A stretch of DNA of 5,441 nt from a bacterium. GTDB taxonomy: Bacteria; Auribacterota; UBA3054; B51-G9. A program made the position numbers and the translations under genes. Positions within the stretch are counted from its first letter, which is position 1; each line of letters starts with the position of its first letter. Of this stretch, positions 5,430-5,441 are shown in pieces. The notes under the pieces were generated by a model that worked only from the letters and a program-made list of their open reading frames with translations, was not told where the DNA came from and did not search any database. The stretch spans positions 1 to 5,441 of the forward strand of contig JAOZSF010000155.1 in NCBI GenBank assembly GCA_029939815.1. Reading direction: 5' to 3'.

Positions 5430-5441
5430 CTTATCCCAGTG

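Overview
The window carries most of a pyruvate dehydrogenase (PDH) complex locus, all on the + strand. In order: the 3' part of a fused E1 alpha/beta subunit (1-1451, N-terminus outside the window), the E2 dihydrolipoamide acetyltransferase (1586-2938), an endonuclease/exonuclease/phosphatase (EEP) family protein (3145-3882), and the E3 dihydrolipoamide dehydrogenase (3997-5382). E1 decarboxylates pyruvate and passes the acetyl group to the lipoyl arm of E2. E2 transfers it to CoA, and E3 re-oxidises the lipoyl group with FAD and NAD+. The EEP gene has no known role in this chemistry and sits between E2 and E3.

The non-coding DNA is the unusual part. Each gap holds a different kind of repeat. 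The E1-E2 gap (1452-1585) has 8-bp tandem units, an imperfect 20-bp inverted repeat built from 9-mers, and a 7-bp tandem. The E2-EEP gap (2939-3144) is a string of small, sequence-unrelated palindromes punctuated by AAGGTT, which switches to AACCTT on the far side of a central GC-rich double hairpin. The EEP-E3 gap (3883-3996) is a long AT-rich foldback. A second copy of the double hairpin, in the opposite orientation, lies just after E3 (5390-5429), so EEP and E3 are bracketed by an inverted pair. A 14-bp tandem repeat of similar flavour lies in frame inside E2, in the flexible linker. E2 also appears to carry two consecutive subunit-binding domains.

The organism is a bacterium of moderate GC content. 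E1 alpha/beta fusion occurs in Bacteroidota and in parts of the PVC group (Lentisphaerota, Verrucomicrobiota). Only E2 has a clear Shine-Dalgarno sequence, and the gaps are unusually rich in repeats. I lean to a PVC-type or similar environmental lineage, with low confidence; nothing here fixes the phylum. No RNA genes, CRISPR array, transposase or convincing intrinsic terminator was seen.
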